A DNA stretch of 64,000 nt. Origin: an uncultured Spirochaetales bacterium (GTDB lineage Bacteria > Spirochaetota > Spirochaetia > JAFGXN01). The notes under the pieces were generated by a model. It saw only the letters and a program-made list of their open reading frames with translations, did not search any database and was not told the DNA's origin. Shown here in pieces: positions 16,501 through 26,461 of the stretch. Within the stretch, counting starts at the first letter, position 1, and each line of letters starts with the position of its first letter. The position numbers and the translations under genes are program-made. Location: positions 248,001 to 312,000 of the forward strand of contig CASEOG010000005.1 in NCBI GenBank assembly GCA_949289575.1. The letters are read 5' to 3'.

Positions 16501-18141
16501 TTAGGATATTCCGGCTTCTGCTGTTTCGCCTGCCGGAACCGACGGAGATTCCTCTCCTTCTTCTGTATCGGAAACCGTCTCTTCTCCGACCACCGGTTCG
16601 GCTTTCCCGTTCACATTGTCAATCAGATACATCAGCTGAAAATAATTGCCGACCAACGTAATGCGCTCATTCGCCGTTGAAATTAAGCTGGTCTGATACT
16701 CAATCAGACTGCGCAGATAATCGATTTCCCGCAACTGTCCCGCATTATAACGAATCCGCTGTCTGTCGGCCAGCCGCTGATAATTGGCCTCCTGATCCTG
16801 CAGGTAGGCAATATTGGTATAATTGTATTCTATGTTCGAATACAGAGTCGATACCGTCGATTCAATCGAGAATTCGCCCGACTGCATCTGATAACGGGCA
16901 CTTGCCAGCTCCTGCTCTCCCGTCATGACCGACGAGAGACGATCTCCGCCGTCGAGAATCCGCGATTTGATGCCGATTGAAGCACTCAATACGGGAGAAC
17001 CGCTGGTAAACCAACCTCTCTCGATAAACGGAAATGCCGTTCCCGAAAAGCCGGCCTGAATCTGAGCTCCGATTTGCGGTTTCAGATAACTGTCGGCTTT
17101 GGCCACTTCATATTTATGTTCATAAACACCGACCTGAGCACGCAACAGATCCATCTCGACACTGGCCACTTTCGCCATATCGACATACTCATCCAGCGTT
17201 TTCATCCAGTCGTTGGTTTCGAATTCCGCCAGCCGCTCTTCGCATCCGGTAAAATCGATATTGTTCAAATCAACGGGAGTTCCTCCGAGTGCCGCCGTCA
17301 GTTTATACCGGATCATATTGAAGCTGTCTTTGACACGGGAATCGGCAATCTGAACATCTTTGATCTTCGTCTGAACATCCTGAAAATCGGTCAACGTGAT
17401 AAATCCGTTCTCGTAGCTCGATCTTGTCAGAGTCAAAAGACGGTCGGAATATTTCATCTGCTCCCGAAGCAAATCGGAAATACGGTTCAGGTAATAGAGC
17501 GAAAAGTAATATCCGTTTATCGAGGCCTCCAGTTCTCTTTCTTTCCGGGCGCATTTCAGTTCGGCCGCACGGGCAACCTCCCGGTAGAGTTTCACCGCCG
17601 CCGGGATTTTTCCCCAGGTAAAAATCGGCTGTTCCAATGTAAAAACAAATCTGTAATAAGAATCATCCTGTCCGTCATACAGTTTGTAGTCTTCCAGAGG
17701 AAGCATTACCGATCCGACGTTGGGAATTTCCACGATTCCCAGCTCTCCCTGTTTGATACGGATATCGTTCAGAGGATTCAGAAACCACGACATCGATGCG
17801 GAAAAATCAATCTTCGGAAAATAATTTGATTTTGCCCCCATGACGCCGATCTTGGCCTGATTGACCTCGGCTCTCAATTGTCCCAGCTCGGCGTTGTAAG
17901 TCAGCGCATGATCAACCAAATCTTCGAGAGTCACTTTGCGGTCGGCCGGCAGCTCCTTTTTTTCCGTCGGCGGTCTCCAAATTCCGATTTTCTTTCCGAC
18001 CGAAACCGACAGCCCCTTTTCGACCATCGGATCCGAAGTAATCACCTCCGTGTAGCTTTTCTTTTCGGCAAAAGAGAACAAAGAGAGAAACAGGAAGAAA
18101 ACCGTAAAAAGGGAGAATTTCCCTTTTAATATCTGCTTCAC
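16501..18141 (-). CDS. TolC-like outer-membrane efflux protein
   Basis: This 546-aa protein starts with a signal peptide (FSLFTVFFLFLSLFSFAEKK) and continues with long heptad-rich helices typical of the TolC trimer, in two related halves (TLEDLVDHALTYNAELGQLR and a later counterpart around DEYVDMAKVASVEMDLLR). It would form the exit duct for the RND pump encoded upstream. The C-terminal 35 residues are acidic and low-complexity (Glu/Ser/Ala-rich). It is the last gene of the four-gene operon, 15 nt after the lipoprotein gene, and is followed by a terminator. The transported substrate is unknown. Confidence 0.88.
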   Translation of the reverse strand: MKQILKGKFSLFTVFFLFLSLFSFAEKKSYTEVITSDPMVEKGLSVSVGKKIGIWRPPTEKKELPADRKVTLEDLVDHALTYNAELGQLRAEVNQAKIGVMGAKSNYFPKIDFSASMSWFLNPLNDIRIKQGELGIVEIPNVGSVMLPLEDYKLYDGQDDSYYRFVFTLEQPIFTWGKIPAAVKLYREVARAAELKCARKERELEASINGYYFSLYYLNRISDLLREQMKYSDRLLTLTRSSYENGFITLTDFQDVQTKIKDVQIADSRVKDSFNMIRYKLTAALGGTPVDLNNIDFTGCEERLAEFETNDWMKTLDEYVDMAKVASVEMDLLRAQVGVYEHKYEVAKADSYLKPQIGAQIQAGFSGTAFPFIERGWFTSGSPVLSASIGIKSRILDGGDRLSSVMTGEQELASARYQMQSGEFSIESTVSTLYSNIEYNYTNIAYLQDQEANYQRLADRQRIRYNAGQLREIDYLRSLIEYQTSLISTANERITLVGNYFQLMYLIDNVNGKAEPVVGEETVSDTEEGEESPSVPAGETAEAGIS

Positions 18142-18156
18142 AATTTATCTCCTTTA

Positions 18157-19578
18157 TTACGGTTTTACAAAATCAACAGCGTTTTCGGATGCACCCGTTA
18201 ACAGCACTTTTCCGTCGGTTCCGTACGGAATCTCCGGTCCCCCTACTTTGGCTTTCATATAAACCAGCTGATAAGAATATTCGCTTGTGTAGTTGTACAC
18301 GCTCCAGGAATAATTCATCGAATACTGATGAACATTGGTATCACCGGTTCCGGTCGGTACCGTCCATGCTGTTGTGGCATTATCGTAGCTGCTGTTATCG
18401 GCAAGCATCACCGATCCGGAGAATGTTGCTCCGTTTGAATCCATGATTTTCCCGCCGACCGTTGTCGTAAAACGGTACTGCCGCAGAAAAATATTCTGTC
18501 CGAGCTTATAACTGCTGACCTCATTCTTCGTATTGCATTCCAGAACCACGGGAAGACAGACTTCCTCTTCTCCGTCCCGGTCGATATCATACTTTTCGGT
18601 GAACTCGACACCGACACCGCCGATCTCTTCGGTTAAATCCGCCGCTGTTGTCGAACCGGCATTATAGCCTTTATACATCAGAGAGACTTTCTCTTTACCG
18701 TTCAAAAGAACCCAGTTGTTCTCGTCACGCTCCACGTTACCGGGATTCGTTCCGCCCGATCCCAAACCGCTGAAAATATCGGCCGCTTTCGACGTCAATG
18801 TGTAAGCCGCATAATCGGCTTTTTCGAATGTCAGTTTCACGGGACACTTCTGTACCTCGGGCGTGCTGCGTTTGGTAAAATTGATTTTCTGCTCGAAACG
18901 ACCTTCCGAATCGGTCATCACCGTATATTTGGGTGTCCGTTCCCAAGTCTCGGCTGTTCCTTTGGCCGCATCAAATGTTGTCGGCATATAAATATTAACC
19001 GTTACATTGCTTAACGGAAGATTATTCGCCGACCCTTTCTGTTTTTTGTTCATATCGACAACGTAACCGCTTAAAATCACCTCGCACAGCGCCTTTTTGA
19101 TGCGGAACTGCGGCAGATTATTGGTGACACCGGAAGTCACCGTGACCGGGTTATCGGCTTTCACCATTCCGTAGTCTTTATGGTAAAAAAGGAAATAGAG
19201 CGTCACGCGGTCGCCCGGTTTCCCGAATTCGGGGAAAAGATTATGCCACATCACTCCGTTGAAACCGAACACACCGTTTTTACTTCCGGATGTTGCCGTT
19301 GTTGTTTTGGCATAATATCCCGCTTTTTGATTTCCTTTCTTATCGACACGGTTTTCGGGCCAGGCACCGTTCGTATTCCAGTTATTCAAATCTTCATCGA
19401 GAATCTTCTCGTCGAGATAAAGATAAACATCGACATCATTGATTCCGGCATCCGTTACAGAAGAATCGTTGTAGTCATCCCAATCCAGAACAACGCCCTG
19501 CACGGAACTGTCATAAACACCGTCACACCCTGCCAGAATCAAAACCGAGCAGAGTAAAAAGAAACCTGCTTTTTTCAT
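18157..19578 (-). CDS. lipoprotein with carboxypeptidase-regulatory-like domains
   Basis: The 473-aa precursor has a lipobox, LILAGC, at about residues 13-18, so it is probably acylated and membrane-anchored. Three segments look like carboxypeptidase-regulatory (transthyretin-like) beta sandwiches: VQGVVLDWDDYNDSS, LSGYVVDMNKKQKGSA and VGGKIMDSNGATFSG. No catalytic motif is seen. It lies directly between the RND pump (adjacent, no gap) and TolC genes, so it is probably an accessory or a substrate of that exporter. I do not recognise it beyond the domain type. Confidence 0.65.
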   Translation of the reverse strand: MKKAGFFLLCSVLILAGCDGVYDSSVQGVVLDWDDYNDSSVTDAGINDVDVYLYLDEKILDEDLNNWNTNGAWPENRVDKKGNQKAGYYAKTTTATSGSKNGVFGFNGVMWHNLFPEFGKPGDRVTLYFLFYHKDYGMVKADNPVTVTSGVTNNLPQFRIKKALCEVILSGYVVDMNKKQKGSANNLPLSNVTVNIYMPTTFDAAKGTAETWERTPKYTVMTDSEGRFEQKINFTKRSTPEVQKCPVKLTFEKADYAAYTLTSKAADIFSGLGSGGTNPGNVERDENNWVLLNGKEKVSLMYKGYNAGSTTAADLTEEIGGVGVEFTEKYDIDRDGEEEVCLPVVLECNTKNEVSSYKLGQNIFLRQYRFTTTVGGKIMDSNGATFSGSVMLADNSSYDNATTAWTVPTGTGDTNVHQYSMNYSWSVYNYTSEYSYQLVYMKAKVGGPEIPYGTDGKVLLTGASENAVDFVKP

Positions 19579-22500
19579 TTATTTAGCCTCCCCTGAAACT
19601 GATATTTCCTTTCCTTTTTTTCTGTTTTCCGTTTTTCGTTCGACAACGGAATAAAGAATCGGAATAATAAACAATGTGACCGCTGTCGAGGTTACAAGAC
19701 CGCCGCCGATAACCAATCCCAACGGTGCATAAATCTCGGCACCTTCACCGCCGCCGAAAACCATCGGAATAACACCCAAAATAGTCGTTAAAGTCGTCAT
19801 CATAATCGGTTTAAACCGTGATTTGGCACCTTTTATCACCGCTTCCATCAGGCCCATATTGTAATCGGTCCGCAAAAGATTGGTATAATCGACAAGAACA
19901 ATCGCGTTGTTGACAACCGTTCCCGCCAATGCAATAATTCCGAGCATCGATACCAGCGAAATCTGTGTTCCCGTCAAAAAGAGACTGAGGGCAACCCCGA
20001 TGACGACAAACGGAATCGACGCCAGAATGATAAACGGCTGAACGAAACGCTCGAACTGAATAACCATAACGACATAAACCAGATAAACCGCAATCAGAAG
20101 AACCTTGACAAGACTGTCCAGAGACGAAGTCAGAAGCTCGGAAGAACCTCCGATTTTCCACTGAACATCTCCGGGCAGAACCGTCTGATCCATTTGTGCA
20201 CGGAAACGGTCGCCGATGGCTTTCACATCGGGATCTCTCTGATATCCGGTAACGACAATCGATTTCATCCGGTCGATGTGCGGAATCTGATCGACCGTTT
20301 TTTCGATTCTCATCTGAGAGATATTTTCGAAACTGATAAACTGATCCTGACGGTTTTTAATCCTGATTTTATTGAGGATATCGTCGGTAATCTTTTCTCC
20401 GGCCACATTGGAAACCAGATTAATGGAATAGTTTTTCCCGTCTTCGTTAAACTGCCCGACTTCCATTCCGTTGAAAATAATACGGGAAGTCACTCCGGCT
20501 TCGAAAGGAGTAATCCCCAGATAATTCAGATACCGCAATGTCAGCTCGTTAATCACCTCATATTCGGTGGTCACAACGTTCATACCGGTTTTATAAATAC
20601 CGGGATCCTTTCCCAGAATTTCCGATACGGTTACGGCCGACTGCAAAACATCATCGAAATCTTCACCGAACACTTCGACGACCAGACCGGCTCCTCCGGT
20701 CGCATACGACATCATTTTATCGATACCGCCGTTGGAAACAACCACGTTGACATCGGTCACTCTCGCCGGAATTTCATTCTGCAAAAGAAGAATGACATCC
20801 TGAACGTTGCGGACTTTTCCGTCGACTTCCGGCCGCTCGGATTTGCGCTGGAGACGTAATTTGGCAAAACCCTTTTTGGGAACGTACACAACGTCATACG
20901 ATCCGGAAAGACCGGTATAATAATAACCCGAATCAAGTTCCGGAACCAGTTCCGTCACAATCGACTCAATCTCCCTCATTTTTTCCCGTGTCTGCTCCAA
21001 GGAGAATCCGGAAGGAGCCGTGACTTCAATCTGGAATTCGTTCATATCCGTCGAGGGAATAAAAGTAAATCCGAGAAGAAGAAAAAGCAGTCCGCTGAGA
21101 ATCAGAATCAGAATCATGACAACGGCAATAAATTTTTTGTTGTCGATAGCCCATTCCAAAGCCACAACATATCCGTCCCGGACTTTATCGATTCCTTTAT
21201 CGATTCCCGTCGAAACGCGGGTATAAAATTTTCCGAAACGGCCGGTCCCTTCCAAATTGGGATGTTTCAGCATGAGCGAACACATCCAGGGGACAATCAC
21301 AACCGAAACAATCGTCGATGCCGCCAAAGCAAAACAAATTGTCAGACTGACATCCTTGAGAATCGCCCCCACCAGACCGGTCAGAAACAGAATCGGAATA
21401 AAAACGGCCAATGACGTACTTGTCGAAGCCAGAATCGCCCCTCCGACCTCCCCCGCTCCGATGGAGGCAGCCTCTTTACGATCGCCGAGTCTGTCAAAAT
21501 GATTGTATGTATTTTCCAGAATAACAATCGCCGAGTCGACCATCATTCCGATAGCAACCGTCAAACCTCCCAGAGTAATAATGTTGATATCCAGATTGGC
21601 GAACCGCATGAAGATGAAGGCCATGACGACCGAAAGCGGAATCGTCGATCCGATAATAAAAGTGGCCCGGATATTATGCAGAAAGAAGAAAATGACCAGA
21701 ATGGCCAGAATGGCTCCCTGTACAGCCGAATCCTTGACCGAACTGACTGCCAAACCGACATCGAACGAGCTGTCGATAACCGGTGTAAAGGAGACGGCTC
21801 CGTTGGTGTCCAATGTCACCTTCCGGAAGACCTCTTTGATTTCATCGATAATCGCCAGAGAATCTCCGTCCGATTTTTTGGTCACGTCCAGAACCAAAAC
21901 CGACTGTCCGCCGAATTCGGCATAGTGATCCGGCTTTTTTTCGACGATTTTGATGGTCGCAATATCTTTCAACAGGATAAAACTGCGTTCTTCTTCCTTA
22001 TAGCCGACAACCATTTCCCCGATATCATTTATCGTTTTAAAATTACCGGCCGTCCGGACATTTAATTTTTTATCCCGATAACTGACACTCCCCGACGGAA
22101 ACGTCAGGTTATTGTAACGCAGCAGCTGATAGATATCCAGAATCGAAATGTTTCTCGATTCCAGCTTTTCCAAATCGATGACAATATCCAACTGACGCTC
22201 GGAAAGTCCGATCAGCTGCGCCGTCGATACCCCCTCGACCCGGTTAATCAGAGGAATCACCTTTTCCTGAACGTAGTCGGTCAGAACCGTACGATTCATC
22301 GTACTTTCGACCTGTACGGAAAAAATCGGGTAAAGGTTGGAGCTCATGATAACGGCAATCGGCATTCCGCTGATGTTTTCGGGCAGAGAAGCCATAGAGG
22401 CATTGATTTCGGCCCGGACTTCATTAATCTTCTGGTTCAGATCCGCTTCCGGATTAAAAATCAGAATGACCATGGAAAGCGAATTTTGCGAAAATGATTC

Positions 22501-22740
22501 GAGACTGTCTATCCCCTGAATACTGGCAAACCGCTCCTCGAGAACATCCGTAACGCCCTGCTCGACATCTTCGGGACCCGCTCCCGGGTAAATCGTAAAA
22601 ACAGCAATTTGCGGTAAAGCAATGTTGGTAATCAAATCCTGTTTCAGCGACATCAGAGAGATTCCGCCGAACAGAATGACCGTTACCAGCAGAATCGCAA
22701 TAATAGCAGGATGTTTAATGGCAAAATTCCACGGTTTCAT
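19579..22740 (-). CDS. RND-family efflux transporter (AcrB/MexB-like)
   Basis: This 1053-aa inner-membrane, proton-driven pump has 12 predicted TM helices and two large periplasmic loops. The N-terminal MKPWNFAIKHPAIIAILL is the first TM helix, FTIYPGAGPEDVEQGVTD is the first porter motif, and AIGMMVDSAIVILENTYNH is the TM4 proton-relay segment. That segment has one Asp where AcrB has two, a common variant. AGTVVNNAIVLVDY is the equivalent in the second half. It overlaps the adaptor gene by 4 nt. Substrate class (drugs, lipids or envelope components) cannot be decided from sequence. Confidence 0.92.
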   Translation of the reverse strand: MKPWNFAIKHPAIIAILLVTVILFGGISLMSLKQDLITNIALPQIAVFTIYPGAGPEDVEQGVTDVLEERFASIQGIDSLESFSQNSLSMVILIFNPEADLNQKINEVRAEINASMASLPENISGMPIAVIMSSNLYPIFSVQVESTMNRTVLTDYVQEKVIPLINRVEGVSTAQLIGLSERQLDIVIDLEKLESRNISILDIYQLLRYNNLTFPSGSVSYRDKKLNVRTAGNFKTINDIGEMVVGYKEEERSFILLKDIATIKIVEKKPDHYAEFGGQSVLVLDVTKKSDGDSLAIIDEIKEVFRKVTLDTNGAVSFTPVIDSSFDVGLAVSSVKDSAVQGAILAILVIFFFLHNIRATFIIGSTIPLSVVMAFIFMRFANLDINIITLGGLTVAIGMMVDSAIVILENTYNHFDRLGDRKEAASIGAGEVGGAILASTSTSLAVFIPILFLTGLVGAILKDVSLTICFALAASTIVSVVIVPWMCSLMLKHPNLEGTGRFGKFYTRVSTGIDKGIDKVRDGYVVALEWAIDNKKFIAVVMILILILSGLLFLLLGFTFIPSTDMNEFQIEVTAPSGFSLEQTREKMREIESIVTELVPELDSGYYYTGLSGSYDVVYVPKKGFAKLRLQRKSERPEVDGKVRNVQDVILLLQNEIPARVTDVNVVVSNGGIDKMMSYATGGAGLVVEVFGEDFDDVLQSAVTVSEILGKDPGIYKTGMNVVTTEYEVINELTLRYLNYLGITPFEAGVTSRIIFNGMEVGQFNEDGKNYSINLVSNVAGEKITDDILNKIRIKNRQDQFISFENISQMRIEKTVDQIPHIDRMKSIVVTGYQRDPDVKAIGDRFRAQMDQTVLPGDVQWKIGGSSELLTSSLDSLVKVLLIAVYLVYVVMVIQFERFVQPFIILASIPFVVIGVALSLFLTGTQISLVSMLGIIALAGTVVNNAIVLVDYTNLLRTDYNMGLMEAVIKGAKSRFKPIMMTTLTTILGVIPMVFGGGEGAEIYAPLGLVIGGGLVTSTAVTLFIIPILYSVVERKTENRKKGKEISVSGEAK

Positions 22741-23984
22741 GCCGTCCGATCCTCCGTCGAAACATCGGTTCCCGTTTCGGAAGAGCTGTTTTCCGTTTTC
22801 TGACTCTGCGCATCATCTTCGGACGAAACGCCCGCTCCTGTCGACGGAACCGGGTCATCCTCGTCTTTCGAAGGAAGCAGTTCGGGATATTCTTTTCCGT
22901 TTTTTATTGTGACCGGCTGCCCGTCATAAATAAAGTTCTGGCCTTCCACAATAAAATAGTAATCTTTATATCCGTTCGGAATTTCGAAAGAATTGTCGTC
23001 CGAAAAAACAGGCTGATAAATCATCCTTTCTGCCCGCATCGTATCGGGATTGACGTACCACAGCACATCTTCTCCGACAAGAGCCCGAATCGGCAGACTG
23101 TAGACATCCTCTTTGCGTTCGAGAACGAAAATCACATTGACAAACATACCGGGACGCAGGAAATCGTACCCTTCATCCAGTTTACAGACAACCTCGAAGT
23201 TTTTCGACTGCGGCTCGACCATCTCTCCGATACGCTCGATATGGGCCGTATAGAGTGTATCTTCCGCCGGATGTTTAATTTTGACCGTAATCTTATCACG
23301 GTCTTTGTTAAACCTGAAAAAATTGTCTTCGGGCAGTTTGGCCCGGACGACCAGCTCGGACAAATCGGCGACGACCAAAAGTCCGACATCGGGAGAAACC
23401 AGCTGTCCCGTGCTGACATATTTCTGCAAAACGGTACCGTCGATAGGAGAAGTGACTTTTGCATAGTCCATCTGCAGTTTGGCCAGTTCGTACTGCGATT
23501 TTGTCGCTTCGAAACGGGTTCTCGCTTCATCATATTCCTGTTGGGTGGCAACTCCCTGATTGTACGACCGGCGGACACGTTCGTAAATTTTGGCAATTCC
23601 GTTATAGGCGGCCGAAGCCTGTTCGAACTGAAGGCGATAGGGCGCGTCGTTGATTAAAAGCAGTTCCTGATCTTTTTTGACTTTATCTCCGATATCGACA
23701 TGAAAAGCGGTGATATTCCCGCTGACTTTCGAATGAACCTGAACCATGTTTTTCGGTTCGATGTAGGCATTGATTTTATAATCTTTCTGCAAGTCACTGA
23801 TCAAACCTTTTGTGACAACTACGGGGATGGCTGTTTCGGGTGCCTGTGTTGTTTTCGAATAGAGAATCCGAAAAAGAACCAGCAGCATAATCACCACAAT
23901 TGCCGAAATAACACCGATTTTAACTGCGCGTTTTTTATTTCCCATCTTAAATGCCTCCGCAGGGATTGCTTCTTTTCTATCCAT
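22737..23984 (-). CDS. RND periplasmic adaptor (membrane fusion protein)
   Basis: This 415-aa protein has an N-terminal membrane anchor (VKIGVISAIVVIMLLVLF) followed by lipoyl-like, alpha-hairpin and beta-barrel domains of the HlyD/AcrA family; VHSKVSGNITAFHVDIGDKV and VTSPIDGTVLQKYVSTGQ are the two lipoyl halves. It bridges the RND pump and TolC. The C-terminal 50 residues are Ser/Glu/Asp-rich and disordered-looking. It is the first gene of the operon; a promoter ends 5 nt before the ATG and no Shine-Dalgarno sequence is present. Confidence 0.9.
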   Translation of the reverse strand: MDRKEAIPAEAFKMGNKKRAVKIGVISAIVVIMLLVLFRILYSKTTQAPETAIPVVVTKGLISDLQKDYKINAYIEPKNMVQVHSKVSGNITAFHVDIGDKVKKDQELLLINDAPYRLQFEQASAAYNGIAKIYERVRRSYNQGVATQQEYDEARTRFEATKSQYELAKLQMDYAKVTSPIDGTVLQKYVSTGQLVSPDVGLLVVADLSELVVRAKLPEDNFFRFNKDRDKITVKIKHPAEDTLYTAHIERIGEMVEPQSKNFEVVCKLDEGYDFLRPGMFVNVIFVLERKEDVYSLPIRALVGEDVLWYVNPDTMRAERMIYQPVFSDDNSFEIPNGYKDYYFIVEGQNFIYDGQPVTIKNGKEYPELLPSKDEDDPVPSTGAGVSSEDDAQSQKTENSSSETGTDVSTEDRTA

Positions 23985-23989
23985 TTTGT

Positions 23990-24019
23990 ATAATATTTAC
24001 GGTAAAAATTCCCTGACAA
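23990..24019 (-). promoter_or_regulatory. sigma70-like promoter of the export operon (leaderless geometry)
   Basis: Minus strand: -35 TTGTCA (24019-24014), 18-nt spacer, -10 TATTAT (23995-23990), then ACAAA and the adaptor ATG at 23984. A plus-strand TATAAT (24027-24032) in the same gap may serve aroK but lacks a good -35. Confidence 0.55.
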
Positions 24020-24104
24020 TTCGTTATATAATATCATAAATCAAGGAATCGGGGCAACAAAAAATTGATTAAATCTATCTTAAATCCCGAACCGCGGTAT
24101 CGCC

Positions 24105-24698
24105 ATGAATGATCGTCAATCCGTTTTTCTTTCATCCCGGTTTCCCGTCCTTTGCGGCATCAAACATTCCGGAAAAAGTTCCTGCGGCAGACAGCTGGCC
24201 GAAAAACTCGGAATGCCGTTTCTCGATCTGGACTCGCAAATCGAAACTCTTTACAGGGAACAATACGGCACTGCCGCCTCCTGCCGCGAAATCTACTGCC
24301 GGCACGGTGCGGCCGTTTTTCGAGCCCTCGAAACGGAAGCGGCCGCCTTTGCCGCCCGAAACCGCCGCTTTGTAACGGCAGCCGGAGGCGGTCTGTGCGA
24401 CAATCCGCAGGCATGGACGGTCCTGAAAGAAGCGGGCGCCTGTTTCCTCTTTCTGGACGAACCCGAAGAACGGCTTTTCAAACGCATTACGGCCGGCGGT
24501 CTGCCGCCGTTTCTGCAAAACGGCGATCCGAAAGCCCTTTTTTCCACGCTGTACGCCAAACGGCGGACGGCTTACCTCTCCCTTTGCGACGCGGTGCTGT
24601 CTCCCGATTATCCGGAATCGACTCCCGAAAAGCGAACGGAGCGGATTATCTCGATTCTCAAAAACCACCCGATTCAGGAGGAATCTCATGAGCGGTAA
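24105..24698 (+). CDS. aroK: shikimate kinase
   Basis: AroK phosphorylates shikimate at the 3-OH in the chorismate pathway. The P-loop is GIKHSGKSSCG (about residues 18-28), the substrate-binding Asp/Arg region is FLDLDSQIE, and AAGGGLCDNP is the GG shikimate motif. FFLDEPEERLFKR-like sequence around residue 120 contains the lid/adenine region. At 197 aa it is slightly longer than average. The 3' end overlaps aroC by 11 nt, whose AGGAGG site lies inside aroK. Confidence 0.88.
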   Translation: MNDRQSVFLSSRFPVLCGIKHSGKSSCGRQLAEKLGMPFLDLDSQIETLYREQYGTAASCREIYCRHGAAVFRALETEAAAFAARNRRFVTAAGGGLCDNPQAWTVLKEAGACFLFLDEPEERLFKRITAGGLPPFLQNGDPKALFSTLYAKRRTAYLSLCDAVLSPDYPESTPEKRTERIISILKNHPIQEESHER

Positions 24699-25719
24699 CA
24701 CATTCGGAACCCTTTTTAAAGTCACCACCTGCGGAGAATCACACGGAAAAGCGGTCGGCGTCATCATCGACGGCTGTCCGGCCGGACTGCCTCTGACGGA
24801 AACCGACATCCAAAAAGAACTCGACAGACGAAAACCGGGACAGTCGGAAGTCACGACACCGCGCAAAGAATCCGACACTGCCGTTATCGAATCGGGCGTT
24901 TTTAACGGCACGACAACCGGCACGCCGATTGCCGTCCGCATTGCAAACGAAAACCACCATTCGGCCGACTACGAAAATATCGCACACTGTTTCCGACCGG
25001 GACACGCCGACAGAGGCTATTTCGAAAAATACGGAATCCGCGACTACCGCGGCGGCGGCCGCGCCAGCGGACGGGAAACCGCCGCCCGCGTGGCAGCCGG
25101 CGCCGTTGCCAAAAAAATACTGGCACACAACGGCATAACGGTTCGCGCCTGGGTAAAAAGTATCGGTCCGATAACGGCGAAAAGCTGCCGTTTCGATACC
25201 ATCGAGCAGAACCCGGTCCGCTGCTGCGACCCGGAAGCGGCCGAAAAAATGAAAGAATACATCCTGCAAAAAGCCTCCGAAAAAGAGAGTGTCGGCGGCA
25301 TCATCGAATGCCGGGCCGACGGGCTCCCCGTCGGCTGGGGCGAACCGGTTTTCGACAAACTGGATGCGCTGCTGGCGCATGCCGTTCTGTCGGTCGGCAG
25401 CATTAAAGGAATCGAATTCGGCAGCGGATTTGAAGCCTCATTACTGACCGGCTCCGAAAACAACAGACCGGGACACAGCGGCGGCATAACGGGCGGCATT
25501 TCCGACGGCGAACCTCTCTTTTTCCGTGTTGCCGTGAAGCCGACTCCTTCGATTTTCCGCCCGCAGGAATGTCTGACCGATACCGGCGAAACAACGACAA
25601 TCACCCTGAAAGGCCGCCACGATCCGTGCCTCTGCCCGCGTCTTGTTCCCGTCATCGAAGCGATGACCGCTCTTGTTTTGGCCGATTTGCTTCTGCGCGA
25701 CCGGGCTTCCCAATTATAA
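24688..25719 (+). CDS. aroC: chorismate synthase
   Basis: AroC converts EPSP to chorismate using reduced FMN. Typical signatures are GNTFGTLFKVTTCGESHG at the N-terminus, RRKPGQSEVTTPRKE, RPGHADRGYFEKYG, GGGRASGRETAARVAAGA and GHSGGITGGISDGEP. Length is 343 aa, normal for bacterial enzymes. It starts within aroK with a strong AGGAGG site, so the two act in one operon at consecutive or near-consecutive steps of the pathway. Confidence 0.97.
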   Translation: MSGNTFGTLFKVTTCGESHGKAVGVIIDGCPAGLPLTETDIQKELDRRKPGQSEVTTPRKESDTAVIESGVFNGTTTGTPIAVRIANENHHSADYENIAHCFRPGHADRGYFEKYGIRDYRGGGRASGRETAARVAAGAVAKKILAHNGITVRAWVKSIGPITAKSCRFDTIEQNPVRCCDPEAAEKMKEYILQKASEKESVGGIIECRADGLPVGWGEPVFDKLDALLAHAVLSVGSIKGIEFGSGFEASLLTGSENNRPGHSGGITGGISDGEPLFFRVAVKPTPSIFRPQECLTDTGETTTITLKGRHDPCLCPRLVPVIEAMTALVLADLLLRDRASQL

Positions 25720-25727
25720 AAACGGAC

Positions 25728-25756
25728 TTTACAAACTTTGACAAAAAAGCTAAAAT
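25728..25756 (+). promoter_or_regulatory. sigma70-like promoter of the two-component system
   Basis: -35 TTTACA (25728-25733), 17-nt spacer, -10 TAAAAT (25751-25756). A leader of about 27 nt with GGAAGAG precedes the ATG at 25784. Confidence 0.5.
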
Positions 25757-25783
25757 AATAAAGAAAGCATTCGGAAGAGCATT

Positions 25784-26461
25784 ATGCATGAGAAAATCTT
25801 AATTGTCGAAGACGAAAAAAAACTTTCCCGCTTTATCGAACTGGAGCTTCAACACGAAGGATACCGGACCAAAACGGCATTTACGGGAAAAGAAGCCGTT
25901 GCCAACGCCTTAGCCGAGAATTTCGATCTGATTCTTCTCGACATTATGATTCCCGAAATCGACGGCATCTCCGTCTGCCGCAAAATTCTAAGCATCACTC
26001 AAGTTCCGATTATCTTTTTAACGGCCAAAGGTGAAACGGCCGACAAAGTGGAAGGTCTTGATGCGGGAGCGGTCGACTATATTACGAAACCGTTTGAAAT
26101 CGAAGAACTGCTGGCCCGGATTCGCGCCAATTTAAGAAATCAGTTTATCGAGAAAGGCGATATTCTCCGTTACGCGGATATCGAAGTCAACAAAAGAACC
26201 CACACGGTGACACGGGACGGACAGCCGGTCGAGCTGAGAAAAAAAGAGTATCAGCTGCTGACTTTTTTTATGGAAAATGCCGAGAAAGTTCTGGACAGAG
26301 ACGAAATTCTGAACAAAGTCTGGGATCTCGAATTTTGCCAGGGCAGCAATATCATCGATGTCCATATCCGCCACCTGAGAGAAAAAATAGACAGCCACTC
26401 GGAAAATAAGCTGATTCACACGGTCCGCGGTTACGGATATGTTTTTAAATCGGATTTATAA
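25784..26461 (+). CDS. OmpR-family response regulator
   Basis: This 225-aa protein has a receiver domain (ILIVEDEKKL acidic pocket, phospho-acceptor Asp in LILLDIMIPEIDG, conserved Thr in FLTAKGE and Lys in YITKPFE). A C-terminal winged-helix DNA-binding domain follows, ending HTVRGYGYVFK. It overlaps the downstream histidine kinase by 23 nt, so the pair is co-expressed. The regulated genes are unknown; no matching operator could be read. Confidence 0.93.
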   Translation: MHEKILIVEDEKKLSRFIELELQHEGYRTKTAFTGKEAVANALAENFDLILLDIMIPEIDGISVCRKILSITQVPIIFLTAKGETADKVEGLDAGAVDYITKPFEIEELLARIRANLRNQFIEKGDILRYADIEVNKRTHTVTRDGQPVELRKKEYQLLTFFMENAEKVLDRDEILNKVWDLEFCQGSNIIDVHIRHLREKIDSHSENKLIHTVRGYGYVFKSDL

